Positions 35,228 to 47,434 of a stretch of DNA of 64,000 nt are shown piece by piece. The notes below the pieces were generated by a model. It saw only the letters and a list, made by a program, of their open reading frames with translations. It made no database searches and was not told where the DNA came from. The position numbers and the translations under genes were made by a program. Every line of letters starts with the position of its first letter. Within the stretch, counting starts at the first letter, position 1. Location: contig CP136063.1 in NCBI GenBank assembly GCA_032622095.1, forward strand, positions 148,045,379 to 148,109,378, read 5' to 3'. Source of the stretch: Siphonodentalium dalli. Lineage: Eukaryota; Mollusca; Scaphopoda; Gadilida; Siphonodentaliidae.

Positions 35228-35612
35228 ATAAAAGTGCAGGCCCAAATAATAGTGCAGGGGGGGGGGGGGGGGAATTCCATTGAAAGTTAATAAAAGTGCA
35301 GACCCAAATAATAGTGCAGGGAAAACTCTGAGCAAAACACCAACTGTTAAACATATTATTTTTACAGTTCGTGTACAGGTAGCCTGGTAGGTCAAGTATA
35401 GGAATCATAGTACGGTATGTGTCATGTGGTGTTTTATTCAGTATTTAAATGTTCACATGTGTGTCATATATTTGAATATGTACATGCATAATGATATAAA
35501 CTCATCATTTTGGTATCAGAGTCATATAGAAATCTTGAGTTTGTGCCGATTTCAATTTTCATAGCCTCAAAATTAATAAACGTGCAGACCCAAATAAGGA
35601 CTGTGCAGGGGG
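35228..35612 (+). repeat. AATAAAAGTGCAG(G/A)CCCAAATAA repeats with G tract
   Basis: The phrase AATAAAAGTGCAGACCCAAA followed by TAATAGTGCAGGG occurs at 35228, 35290 and, slightly changed, 35575. The first is followed by a 16-G run. Confidence 0.75.
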
Positions 35613-37042
35613 GGAATTTATTTGGAGCCCAAGAGTAATTGTAGTAATTCAGTAATTGGCCTAAATCAGCCTTCACTTCAGGTCTGACAAATGTAAAATA
35701 GCTGTATTCATCTATTAAAACTAGCTGAATTCAGCTATATATTCTACTCCTCTCAGTACCGGCTGTTTTTCGATAATAAACTTCATGTAGAAGCGCTAAT
35801 TTGCGCATCAAGTTTAGGTCACCCTATTCTTTTCTATCCGTTCATCTGGGCAACATCGTATTGCGAGTAAAATCCGCTCTTAACTATGGTCTATACATAT
35901 GTACAGCCTAAAAAAAAACAATTAAATAAAATAAAGATTTGGTGCAGACTGAGCACTCACAGATATCTTTACACCTAGTCCAACAAATTAGACGATTCAG
36001 ATTAAGACATATTTTAATACGGTATTCAGCGGTATTTGGACATTTATGTTGTCTTAATTCCTCATCCGTCTAATACAGGACGTGAAAGTGTTACTCACAA
36101 CGAACCCAATAATTTAATGGGGAAGGACATGCCCCTTTACATTGTTCACGTCTAATGACAGAATTAAACCATAAATAAAAAACACATACCTTTTGTTGGA
36201 ATGTTAATATCATGACTGAACTAACTAGCATAAATTTGTGTCACTATTAATCCATAAAATTTTCTTTGAAAGACAACCAACAGAAATTTTTAAATCGTCT
36301 GCGCATGTGAGCGCTCAGGATAACTAAGTACGCGCATGCGTAATATATTCAGAAATCTGGGAAAACACGCAAAATTAACATAATTTATTCAGGCCACACC
36401 AAACTGATTTCGCAGTTTCATTGTTCCAGACCACATAGGAACAGGCTGATTTTTATGGACATTATGGGAACTATATACTTAACGGATTGAATGATTTTTG
36501 TTGACATATACCCGGTATATAGTAAGTATATGTGCAGGAAGTGCCACATACAAACGCTAACTGGTTGTCAAGCCACATACAGAGACGTAAAGACAGCTAT
36601 AGTGGGTGGGTGGGTGTCCAGTAGGCCTTTAGTTTCAACAATTGGTAAGTTTATGCCTAACAGGTTGTTCAAATTTGTTCTGATATGCGAGTATTACAAG
36701 TGTAGTCCTATTTAATGTGAAATTTGTAGTGATGAATCGATTTGGGAAAAAATATATATATTTATTCCACACCTATTGACGTGAGTCACATGTATTCAAC
36801 GGAATCCCAGCCATTGATTACATATTAGTGTATACCTCTAGTGGAATACAAGCCGGAACTATTCTTGTTGACGTTGTCGCCAAGAAAGATGACGTACATT
36901 ACGTCGATCATCCGCTTCCGGTGGTCCCCCCATAATTACTGGTTATTTGTCAGAATTAAATCACAATAAAGGTGGCTGTAGTAACAATGAAGGTGACATT
37001 CACGGATTGAACTTATCTGACTGAACGGTGTAGAATAAATAC

Positions 37043-37201
37043 AGAACACAACTTGCATCATAATCTCGAATCTTTTATCGAACTCGTTGCGGACGGCGCA
37101 AAGTTATATTTCGCACGAGCTACGCTCTCGCGAAATATATCCTTGCGCCATCCGCAACTCATTCGATAAAAGAGTCTCGATTAAGATGCGCGTTGTGTTC
37201 T
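37043..37201. repeat. Snap-back palindrome of 159 bp
   Basis: Arms AGAACACAAC..TCTTTTATCGAACTCGTTGC..GGCGCAA and their near-perfect complements meet at a short centre around 37118 (GAGCTACGCTCTC). It reads like a foldback MITE or a candidate for a long RNA hairpin if transcribed. Confidence 0.9.
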
Positions 37202-38752
37202 GTCTATATATCATATGGCATCGGTCATCGAAATTGCTAGAAGTTTCATAGCAGACGCTAAATGCAATTTTGGGCGCAATTTATCACCGGATGTCAATAT
37301 ATTCGCTGCCACGTGCCATATAAAAACTAGCTTCACTTTGATAAATCATAATTGAGAATGATCAGCTACGAAAATGCATACGTGTATACGGGTTCAATTC
37401 TTCTACATAATTTGTTGATAAGGCAGGTTTTGGTTTTCCATTTCAATAACATGTCGGCCGGTCTGTTGCCAATTATGTAATTTCCAATTTTACTGAACAC
37501 AGTCAATCAACTATTTTCAGTACGGTACCGTATGTACATACTTTAATTTATCTCCAATTAAGTCTTCCAATGTACTTTTAAAAACATATTCACCGAATTA
37601 ACGACCATATATATTCTTTTAAGTATAATAGGCTGACCATACTTACCATTACTTACCGTAGAAGACATTAACACAACTGTTTATTTGAACATTGATTTAC
37701 CGTTTTCTCACTTTACTGGAAACTGGAAAAAGCGGAAATAATCGGAACGGCAGGATTTTTTCCCCCGATGCCGATTATAAACAGGCAAACGAAAATATAC
37801 GCCAAGTGCCGTTTCAGTTAATCTGTTCATCACTAGAAATGTGTTGCTTTTATGCCAAAATATCAAACATATGTTCCGGCTTTTGGTCATAGTTTTCGAC
37901 TTGTGAACATTTCATGGGGCAGGTGGTCGTGGAATTCATCGAATACAAAGTTCTGATACCCGAAAATCCACAGCAATACGAATATTATCCACATAAGTGA
38001 CTAATAATATTAACTATTGTGCCATGCATATCACGCTCTCAACGAATCTTGACATGCGGGAAAGCTTGAAAGACCAAGAGTCCGGTTTACCATAAAGCAT
38101 AGACTATTACGTTTTTTATAGGTAATCAATTTGCATTTCAAAAATAGTAAAATAATTTCCATATCCCTTCAAATACTGTTTACTTAAGAAAAGGCATCTT
38201 TATTTTTGGAACAGAAATGTCAATGGCATAATTTTTATAAGAACACTAGTATGATGAAAATGTCAACAAAATCGGACAAACAGATCCTTATTATTGTTAT
38301 TTATCAAACAAACAACCTTTGTCGCTAATATGCTATCCATAAATGACAACAATTTGACCCAGTTGATATTTCCAGATCTGCATGGTATATCTTGATTTTC
38401 ACGAGTAGCAGGGTTTGTGGTTTGTGGGGTTAACCCCGGGATTCTCGAATGGTGCCTGGCCTTTATTTTAGAAGCATGACGTCATTGCATTCGTTTGTTT
38501 TCGAAAATGGTGATACCGGGTATGTTTACACTCCGGGATTAAACTAACAAATCTGTAATTCTGACAACTTTTATATCACAATCTATGTGTGAACACAAAG
38601 AATAATATCTCTGCTACAGGTAAGACTCATGTATTTGTAGAAAATTTAAGGGAAAATGGTATTTTGATGGGGTCATATCGGTGGTCACTGGTGTTGAATG
38701 CTTCAAAATCTGTGCTAAATTGGCTTTCAGCTCTTTTATTAGACTATAAGGA

Positions 38753-39255
38753 TTAAAGGCACGTGAGGCCTTAGTTGTCGAAAATATTCATATTTGTTCC
38801 AATCACCGTAAACAGAAAAAACATTAAAACGCATACAGTTTCGTTCATATATACCATGACCATCGCGTAAACAGCATGTTATCATAAAGATTTACTATAT
38901 TTTACCTAAGCAAGAGCCTGATTGTGTTACAGAAGATAGCACAATGCTGCTGGCTAATCACACACAAATGGCATAAACGCTCTTTATTCGTTCCATTTCA
39001 GGAATTCACCCACAAAGAACGCTCTTTATGTTTACCATCATAATATAAACAAACACCAGAAAAGTAACTTTTTATGCTTTTGTTTACATAACAATGGTCA
39101 AATATATGACAATAACATACTGTTTATGCGATATTTCTTATTTGTATACGGACAAAGTCTGTCTACGTTTTGTTGTTCATTCTGTTTGTGGCGGTTTTTG
39201 ACAGGTGGAAATATTTTCACAGGATACCCACCGCCAAGGCCAACCGTACTTTTAA
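38753..39255. mobile_element. TTAA-flanked MITE, copy 1
   Basis: TTAA at both ends, terminal repeats AGGCACGTGAGGCC and (inverted) AAAGTACGGTTGGCC, 503 bp. A clearly related copy of 502 bp lies inverted at 48325-48826, and a shorter diverged piece at about 58890-59070. TTAA duplications fit piggyBac- or Kolobok-type mobilisation. Confidence 0.8.
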
Positions 39256-39534
39256 TAAGATAATCGTAAATGTCCAAATATTAAAATATATCTTAATCCG
39301 AATAGTCTAATTTGTTGGACTACTTTACACCATAAGAGTTACTTCTTTGCAGACAGCAATCCTCCTTATTAGGCTTAACGATGTTGACCGCCGATATTAC
39401 TGCGTTACTCGACCGCATTGATGATGCAATTGTGAATGTCGGTCAGTGACCAACTTCAAATGTTGATTAAACAGTAACAAATTTATTAATTGAAATATTA
39501 TGTCATTAATGCCCTATATTCTTGTTAAAGGGGT

Positions 39535-39955
39535 TGATTTATTAGAGCATAGATTTACTTCAAGCAACATCAAAAGGCTAGATAAAGTTCAGGACCAAGC
39601 AGCTTGATTCATATTTGATGTCTACAGATCAGCAAAGCATCCACACAGCTTGAATGGGAAACCCTGGAAGAAAGAAGGAACAAGGCTGAACTTTGCATGT
39701 TCTACAATTGTATCAACAACGTCATCCAAATTAAACATTCATCAGTGCTAGAGCCATCAAAATCACAAAACGGTTTAATCAACCAGTACAAACAGTCAAA
39801 CACCCGTTTTTTTCATCAACCATCAGAATTTGGAATAAGCTCCCAAATTCTTTGTCAAAGCAAACACATTGGACCATTTTGTTGCTCTCCTTCACGAGAA
39901 AGTCTTCAAAGGAGAAAATGAAGCTGAAGAGGATGAAGAAGAAGATGATGAATAA
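39535..39955 (+). pseudogene. LINE reverse transcriptase C-terminus, frameshifted
   Basis: The end of a non-LTR retrotransposon ORF2. The first frame reads IKRLDKVQDQAA, then a stop, then SLEWETLEERRNKAELCMFY, which matches the region after the catalytic palm in jockey/CR1-like ORF2 ('.LEKVQ.RAARFV..Y......SLEW.TLE.RR....L.M.YK'). A frame change at a T run near 39805 leads to FFSSTIRIWNKLPNSL (the usual 'FF.STIRLWNSLP' block). Another change leads to VKANTLDHFVALLHEKVF and an acidic tail ending at a stop at 39953-39955. The 5' part with the catalytic YADD is absent. Exact clade is not resolved. Confidence 0.8.
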
Positions 39956-40713
39956 GCCAACAGAATGATTTTAACTTACACATTTTAATCACACACACTT
40001 GGTTTTAAATTAACTCCTCTGATGGCAACGCATCAGTATGATAATATTTCAGGGGTACAAATCAGCCTCTGAAATCTGTACTTTAAAACGAACAAGAAGA
40101 CTCAAATTTGACAGTGTAATTTTGGCATTTAGCATTTTACATGTAGGCCTAAAAAAAATAGTGATGTTTCCGGTAACCCGCCTGCCACTAGTCCAGTCCG
40201 CAAAGTATGCTTATCTGTTTTCAAGAAAAATCCCACCCCCCCCTTACAGTGTTTATTTGGGACCCTATGTTTATTACTTTCCAATAATTAAATCATAAGT
40301 AACTTGCAAATACAGAAGCAAAATGCGTACATTTTAAACAAAAGTCGTAGACTGTTTAACAGCGCTTGAAATATCAATTAAAATTGATTTCATACTTTTG
40401 TTGTGAGACTGAAAGAACAATGAACAGTCCTCGAAATTGGCCCTGGCAATATGCAATGCTGTTGGAAATGTCGTGGCAACATGTGGAATCTAACATGCCA
40501 CAGAACTAAATTAGACTGGTAAACATTGAGTCATATGGACATGTCCGAACTATAAATGGGCGATTCGTTGGTGATATACATGCTGGTTCGCTTCCATTAT
40601 TTTATCATGGAAGTGTATTCAAGAATGGTTACTTTCACGGACTCTTTAACGGGTCTAAAAAGTAGGCCTACATTCCGTATATTGGGGCCACATACATGTA
40701 TGCACACCGTGTT
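39956..40713. other. No recognisable feature
   Basis: Intergenic or 5' intronic DNA relative to SCAPER. No exon-like open frame is recognised. Confidence 0.4.
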
Positions 40714-40774
40714 ACCCAGATTAGTTTAAGCCATTTGATTACAGTGTAATCAAATGGCTTAAACTAATCTGGGT
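40714..40774. repeat. Perfect 61-bp palindrome
   Basis: Two 30-bp arms are exact complements around a single central G at 40744; each arm ends in ACCCAGATTAGTTTAAG or its complement. No mismatch is present. Confidence 0.95.
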
Positions 40775-41590
40775 TTCCGTTCTAGAGTTATTTATCTTTG
40801 TTAATTGTTTATCAGAAAATGCTGATTTTTATGTCCGTCTTCCTGAGTATCTCAGTCATAGGTTATAGGTATGCCCACACTAGGCGGTACTAGTATGCCA
40901 CGTGGAGATATGCACTGGACAACAGTCCATCTCTTGTTTTATTTATATTCAAAACTAAACAACACTAGCATCCTTAAATGAGTTATTAAAGTTGGTGCAA
41001 TTCTCAAATGAATATAACCATGTAGGCATGTATGAAATACTGGATGTGCTCTTGAGCTATATCCAATTGCGCTAATCATATTTAAAATTGCTTGTTCTAA
41101 ATCTACATTTTCAGACGTTGAAATACAAGAAAAATATAGATGAATGTAAATTCAATAACCTATTACTGTTGTCTCATTCACATCACTCGCTTTGTCAGGT
41201 GCCTATTTCAGTGCTAATACTGTGAAAAATATATATATGGAAAATATATATTGATTTTATACATTTGCTAATACATTGAAAATTATATTTAATATATATA
41301 TATATTTTTTTATATATCTGTACAATGATATACCGGTATGTGCATGTGGACATTGAACTTGCAGTATAAAAATTTTAATATTTCGCAAACTTAAAAACAA
41401 TTCACTTATGGAAAAAGATTTGATGATCTAAATGACTTTTCAAACTGTCCACTTGCACCATTACACATATTTCAATGCTGTGCTAAACTGAATAATTTTA
41501 ATCAAGATGAAATATCTAATAAATAATTCTAGTCATAGCGACTAGATTTAATCTTGAACAAATGGACTCATTATTGAAAGAATCAATATC
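40775..41590. other. No recognisable feature
   Basis: AT-rich; includes a TA-rich stretch at about 41285-41320. Confidence 0.4.
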
Positions 41591-42136
41591 TTTAATTTTA
41601 GGGTGGCAACAGGAAGATGACCTGATAGGTCATGTCGCCTCCACATGACTTGTCTCATTTTTTGTTGTCTTTACACTTTATGTATTATATATATTATGAT
41701 AATTGTGATGATTGGTCATGCAGTCCTTCCCACGAGGAAAACATAGCGAGAGCACTTATTTGCTCTCGCAATTCAGAAGACGGGTGTAATTGCACCATAG
41801 TATAATGGTAAGTTGTGTTTTGCTATAACAAAATGTCATTGTGGGATAGACCCATATCCAGTTACATTCTCACATGTCCATAATTTAGCTGAGATAGGAG
41901 AGGTTCTAAATATTATTTTTATATACCTTCAAATAGTTCAATATTGTATTAACGATTACAGTGATCATGAACATTTTGACAGGAGGGACGACTCCCCGGA
42001 CGATTGCGAATTTTAGCACCCGTGAATTAAAAATTGCGAGTGCATACGGGTGCGAGTGTAATCGCTCCCGTCTCCTATGAAGGACTGGACTCATGGAATA
42101 AAATATTCTGATTCTGAAAAAAAAAAAAAAAATGCT
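41590..42136 (+). mobile_element. Probable LINE 3' end with A tail
   Basis: The segment ends GGAATAAAATATTCTGATTC followed by TG and about 16 A residues (to 42132), a 3' end style typical of CR1/jockey-like LINEs with an AATAAA signal. Earlier parts contain the paired AGCGAGAGCACTTATTTGCT and TGCGAGTG..GGTGCGAGTG segments. The open frame at 41813-42016 is not a recognised ORF2 piece. Confidence 0.5.
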
Positions 42137-42314
42137 TCTTTAATTCACTTTACCCAGAGGCCATATTTTCTACCTAATCAAAAAATATTGCTTTTGGAAT
42201 TATCCTGAATCCCCAGGGGTGGGTTGTAATCACTCAGGTACTTTTGTACATTTTCTCTTTTATTTTGTGATCAATTATTAAAGGTTATGATTTTATTTTT
42301 GTGTCACCATGCAG

Positions 42315-42453
42315 GGTCCTAAGATGAGTGCCAACGGTAGCAGTCAACAAGATAAATTGAGGAAGATAGTCCAAGAAGAGGGAAGGACTGCAAGAAATTT
42401 GCTCAAATACAGCTTACCTGTTGCTGATAATGGCACAGATGAAACAAGGAGAG
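42315..42453 (+). CDS. SCAPER: SCAPER, first coding exon
   Basis: SCAPER is an ER-associated protein that binds cyclin A/CDK2 and is linked in vertebrates to cell-cycle control, ciliary function and retinal disease. The exon follows a pyrimidine-rich tract and CACCATGCAG (acceptor AG 42313-42314). I take the start as ATG 42324, since the upstream in-frame ATG at 42309 overlaps the acceptor. It encodes 43 residues plus one base, including DKLRKIVQEEGRTARNLL, closely matching the N-terminus of vertebrate SCAPER (DKVRRIVAEEGRTARNLI). The donor is GAG|GTATGG at 42454. Bases 42315-42323 would be 5'UTR, implying an upstream non-coding exon not identified here. A LINE 3' end lies only about 180 bp upstream. 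Confidence 0.9.
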
Positions 42454-43501
42454 GTATGGCACATTACAGTCTACAGGCTCTGCGTGTCTAATTTGCTATG
42501 ATGAGCATAGTGCTGAGCAGATGGTTGGATCATGTCATGAATCTCTGCTCTGGCTATGCCTGTATTGATCATATTCCACCAGTTCAAGACCGGGGAACTT
42601 ATTGATGATCTGGCAGGGTAGCTAATAACATTACCGTACATTAGAAAAACAATGCAGAAAATATATTTTTTAGATAATACCTGTTCCTTAATTGAAGCAT
42701 TCGTGTGTGATTAAAAAAAGATTTCAATTTCAAACTATCAATTTGAAGCGGGAAATCATTATCCTTTATAAACAGTGTATTATAATACTATGACAACTTA
42801 CTAGTTACCAGTAAGTACTTATTTCCAATGCCTTGATATTTATAACACATGTGTTTACTTATGCATTCGAAAATGAAAACAAACAACATTACATGCTTTG
42901 TTCATGAGATAAAGTTTGTCACTTTTCGACAAAATGCCCAATACCACTGGGGAGTGCAGATAATCAGTTATGTTAGTTGGTATCAAACTGATAAAGTTGA
43001 GAGTATTTTAAAAAAAGTTTTATGCAAATAATTTATTTATTAATATCTCAAGTGTTCCGTACCCGATTGCATTTACTTTGTGAAAATTTATATGATGGGT
43101 ATAAAATTATTAATGACTGGCAGTCTGGCTCAAACCAGTTGGTGCCTGTCATTTTGACAGGTACCATAATTTTAGTTGCCGGTACATGTATTTCCAACCT
43201 TATACTTTTATTTCATTCTGCATTTTTATGATTTAAAAAAAATTTCAACTCTGCATTTCTATTTGTTACAAAGGCTCTTTGAAAAACATCTTGTTAATAC
43301 TTGTTCCTTAATAATAAAGGCAAAACCAGCTCACCAAAGTCATGCCATTTGGAGCTGGGACCTTCACCTACTGTGAAATACATTATCAAGAAGGTGCCCT
43401 GCCTCATTCGTGAATTTTCAAAATATCTCATTTTCAAACTATCAATCTGAAGGAAAAATCATGCTTTATAACCAATGTATGCTACATAGTGCTATAACAA
43501 T

Positions 43502-44148
43502 ACCTGTTTACTCTCACAATATGAGAAATAATATGTTCTCATTATGTAAAACAGTGGTATTAAAAAAATAAAGCAACTTTTTTTTTGGGTACTAGTAGGT
43601 CGATAGAGAGTTTGATAGGTAATATTTGCAAAAACACACTCATTAACAAGTTTATGAAGCCAACTTGTGTATCTGCTCACTCTACATCTGAAATCATTAC
43701 TATCTGCGAGAAAATAAATAAAACATTTTTCTTTGCATAGTTTATTTTTTTGGTAGCCATTTGCAGAACTATTTTTTGGAGGAAAAATCATTATAAAATA
43801 GTGTAATGTCTGAAAAGATGAATCAGTATTGAGTGTTTATGTCTGCCAGATTATTGCAAACGTGGTTGAACAATACTTATGTTGTTTTGGTCCTTCACAA
43901 GATAAAAAATGGGGACCAAAAAAACTCAAATATGCAATGAAAAATGTTTTATTTATTTTCTCGCTGATGGTAGATGAGCATATACACTAATTGGGTTCAT
44001 AGCTTTATAATGCAGCATGTTTTTTGCAATTATTTCCTGTCCAACTCTCCATCGACCTACCTCAATAAAAGTTGTTTTTATTTTGTTTAAACCACTTTTT
44101 TTGTTTACAAATTAGTATGTAGCTCTCATATTGTGAGGGTGAACAGGT
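43502..44148. mobile_element. 647-bp inverted-repeat MITE in SCAPER intron
   Basis: ACCTGTTTACTCTCACAATA at 43502 pairs with the complement ending at 44148, and pairing continues inward almost to the centre near 43825 (AGGTCGATAGAGAGTT, GCGAGAAAATAAATAAAACA). The two arms are about 80 percent alike by eye. Diverged AATTTCAAACTATCAAT phrases at about 42727 and 43435 are unrelated to the arms. Confidence 0.85.
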
Positions 44149-44934
44149 TACTAGTAACTAGTAACAAGCCAGCCCCCTCCCCTGTCGAGAGTGTTGATTA
44201 CCCTGAAAACTCTCCCTTATTGGACCCTGCTAACACGATTTAAATATCATATACACATTATCATTGTTACTTAAGCAAGGTCCACCTTACTATTAGAAAT
44301 TGTTCTTTAATTGCCATGCACACACCTACATAACCATAACTATACAAATATATGTACATAATACAATATTTTGATATTATATATTCCAGTATTTTGTTAT
44401 TAGCACATCAACTACCTCAGTTATGCCATTGATAAATTAGTTATTATATTGACAACGGGGGGTGACAGGAAGACAGCCAATCCTGGTTATGCCACTCCCT
44501 CACAATAATTACACTTGATTTTTGATATATTATTGTTTCTTTGTTGTAAACTAATTATTGTGTGAATAAAACATCCAACACATTCTTACACATAAAGAAA
44601 CAACAAAATATATCAGCTTTTTTATTGGAACATAATACATTATAAATGAGCGCTTGGCACGTGGGTTTTTCAGCTGGCCATTGACCATGACAGGATGCTT
44701 ATTTCCCGGCTTCCAAAAGTATATGTTGGAATTACATTATAAATTCTTAAAGAAGCCACAAAAAGCCTCATTCAAAAGGTTATTTAAATATCGTATTTTG
44801 CTGAACTTGAAAATAAGCTTTTTTTCTCTACGGCAACCTTGGCAGTTGGAATCTTGAAATTTGTTTTCCTTTTTTTGCAATTCAGCTAATTGCAGCATGT
44901 GTATTGTAACATTGTTCATTCTTACCGCATGCAG

Positions 44935-45200
44935 GTAGGCCACACGTTCGTCACTTTCGAAAATCCATCAAAGCTGAAGATGATGCTGTTGTTGCCTTCA
45001 ACACAATGACACAGAATGCCACAGAGAGACTGTCACATATAAAGAATTCAACAGAACCACCAAAGTCTCCCAAATCTGACCCAAACAAGAAACCTGACCT
45101 TCGGGCAAGATATTGGAAATTTCTCTTCGACAATCTCAAGAGAGCAGTTGATGCAATTTATGAGACTTGTGAGCAGGATGAGAGTGTGGTTGAGTGCAAG
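44935..45200 (+). CDS. SCAPER: SCAPER, second coding exon (start of SCAPER N-terminal domain)
   Basis: Acceptor CCGCATGCAG (AG 44933-44934) and donor AAG|GTAAAA (45201). The exon enters in phase 1, completing a Gly codon, and leaves in phase 0 after 88 codons, giving residues 44-132 of the assembled protein. The first half is a low-complexity, charged linker (HFRKSIKAEDDAVV.., PPKSPKSDPNKK). The second half reads DLRARYWKFLFDNLKRAVD and then IYETCEQDESVVECK, nearly identical to vertebrate SCAPER and beginning the conserved N-terminal domain. The variable linker followed by sharp conservation is the pattern expected for an orthologue. Confidence 0.93.
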
Positions 45201-45401
45201 GTAAAAATATATTTGTTGTCCTCTGAATGTCGGTTCTCTGCATAATTTGGTTATTATATAATGACGGATATAGAAATTTATATGCTTAAAGATGCTTCGT
45301 CACTTCCTGACAACAAGAAAAGAAAAATTTAATCTCTTCTTGTTGACAAGTTTGCAATATTATTCAGAGAAACAACCAATGTTACACTTTTTGTTGCGAA
45401 A

Positions 45402-45554
45402 ATCCTGTGCCAGTGCATTCTCTTATATATATATACGAGTTGCCCATTGGCCTAACAATATTTACCTTGATCTTGTAATCCAGTGCATTCTCTTATATAT
45501 GGAAGGCTCCCTATGGGAGACTCGCATATATAAGATAATGCACTGGCACAGGAT
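45402..45554. repeat. Snap-back MITE
   Basis: CCAGTGCATTCTCTTATATA at about 45480 pairs with TATATAAGATAATGCACTGG ending at 45546, and ATCCTGTGCCAGTGCATTC at 45402 also matches this right arm. A related copy in opposite orientation, with two hairpins, is at 56885-57055. Confidence 0.8.
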
Positions 45555-45929
45555 ATTTAAAGCTGCACCCGCGCTGCGCCCATAATGAAAGAGTTAAAAT
45601 GTTTCAAAAGATAGAATTCACAATATTCTAAACAATAACGATACTATCTGTGCCAGTTCATGGGGGGGGGGGGGGGGATTGGGAACAAAAATTCTAGTGA
45701 CAGAAGCTCCTGTTGACTAGTCTCTCTGTCTCAAAGTTATTGTAATATGGCCTCGGTCTTGTAATAAGTTCTGGATAGTGTGGATAAATATCTTTCCCTG
45801 TACCTCAATGCTACAGGAAAATAATGTACTCTATGTGGAGCCCTAAAACCCTAGTAGGACTATATGGACCCACATAGTATTTCACATAGAATGATCTTCA
45901 AGTAGCCACAGAATGAGTCACATATAAAG

Positions 45930-47003
45930 TAGAGGTGCCACGATTATTGATTTTGATAATCGATAATCGGTTGTCAATAATAGACTATAATCATTTAATC
46001 TTACCTAATAACATATAATCAGTGGAAGTATTCCATAATATGGCCTATTGGTTGGGTGCTGGTTAACTGCACTGTCGCTTGTTTGAGGCATCGGCTGATG
46101 TAATTTTTACGTTAATAAAGTGCATCATAAACCACTGTTAATGATCAATGAACACAATGAATTCAATACCAGCACAGTTCTCCGCAATGTTATAATATTT
46201 GTGAGTTCATTAGAATGAACATAGCGATTAATTTCAGTGTTATGAATAGCCATACATACAAACAATATAAAAGTAGGAATGCACGATGGATGGCCGACTG
46301 TTCCTAAAACAAGGAAACTATTAGTTTCATAAAACTTCCAGAGTGTGGATAACAATCACAAAGGTGTGCCCCCACCCGCAAATTGCAGGACTCAGAACAA
46401 GTTAAATATTTTATAATATCAGTTTCATTCAGCATTCACTGCATGATACGCGATAGCCGGTACTAGTAACAAAGTATACTCGCAAATGACATCGCAGAGA
46501 ACATCGCTGACTAAAATGCCGTAGGTTCCCTGGTTTCCAGAGAATGTCAATCAACTCTCCATTGGTCCAATCAGATTCAAGGGCGAGTGCATTCAGTTCA
46601 TTGAACACAGTGACAGTTGGCACATTTCAAAGACATAGAGCCACCTTTCAAGTATAAATATATAATGACGTCGCCATAAGTTCAAAGCTGCAGTGCCGCC
46701 AATTTGTAGAATATACAACGAACCGAAGAGTAACCATGTCGCATCATCAAATGAACTGCCGACTGTTTGCAACATAAGTTACCGTAGTAGTACTCATGTT
46801 TTCGGAATCTCATTGACACCCGATCAAAGGTTGTTAACCCTTTGGTTGTAGATTGAATTGTGTAAACAAACGCGGTATTCACTAATACCCGGCATTTTCC
46901 GACTTCAAAATAAAAAATGCATTTTAATCGATGATGGAAATGGTAATCGATTTTCAACTTTATCAATGGTTCATCGATTATACGATTAATCGTGGCACCC
47001 ATA
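45930..47003. mobile_element. hAT-like element, duplication ATATAAAG
   Basis: TAGAGGTGCCACGATTATTG starts at 45930, and the inverted end (TATGGGTGCCACGATTAATC on the minus strand) is at 47003. A perfect 8-bp ATATAAAG flanks both sides (45922-45929, 47004-47011). GGTGCCACGATTA-type termini with 8-bp duplications are familiar hAT features. It is 1074 bp with no transposase recognised, and lies in the SCAPER intron between the second and third coding exons. Confidence 0.88.
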
Positions 47004-47214
47004 ATATAAAGGGAAATAATATGTCACCAAAGCTTTTCTTGGGAAGTTGAATCTCTTTCTAGTGAGAATGGGATAAAATGCCATTAAAATAATCAAAGGC
47101 CAAAGTATGACCAAACACCAGCTATTGGGAATTAAAGTGTAAGCCACTCTAGTGGGGTGCCTGTAACATGGCAGCAGACATACATGTAAGACTCAGCATT
47201 ATTCAACAGCTGGG

Positions 47215-47434
47215 GTAATAATAGTGATGGGCGGTTTTGAAATTTTGACTCTGTTATGGTTTCGGTTTTGGTTTGGACTAAAAGAGTTGACTCTCTGTTT
47301 TGGTTTTGGTTTTTATGTGTACCCATACCATAGTATGGTACACATAGTGTCGACGTCCGGATTGACCACTCGTCGTCCGTCTGTCTGTCTGTCGAGCTGT
47401 CTGTCCATCCGTCCGTAGACACTTTACGCATAAT
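47215..47434 (+). repeat. 220-bp direct repeat, copy 1
   Basis: Identical by eye to 49042-49261. It contains the hAT-like left end, a palindrome CCATACCATAGTATGG, and CTGT-rich sequence. Sequences beyond the repeat are related but visibly diverged. The 64-codon frame within both copies is not considered a gene. Confidence 0.85.

Larger units (their letters stand above)
35976..39322. mobile_element. 3.3-kb TIR element with 9-bp CTTTACACC duplication
   Basis: TAGTCCAACAAATTAGAC starts at 35976 and its complement ends at 39322. Inverted homology covers about 47 bp, then resumes at ATTTGGACATTTA. Both sides carry CTTTACACC (35967-35975 and 39323-39331). A 9-bp duplication is typical of Mutator-like and some Merlin elements. 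The interior has no recognised transposase. It contains a snap-back repeat (37043-37201) and a TTAA-flanked MITE (38753-39255), both apparently later insertions. Confidence 0.85.

Noticed and set aside
41813-42016. 67-codon frame just upstream of SCAPER as a possible upstream exon
   Set aside because: It lies in the LINE-like 3' end with an A tail and has no match to SCAPER or other proteins that I know.
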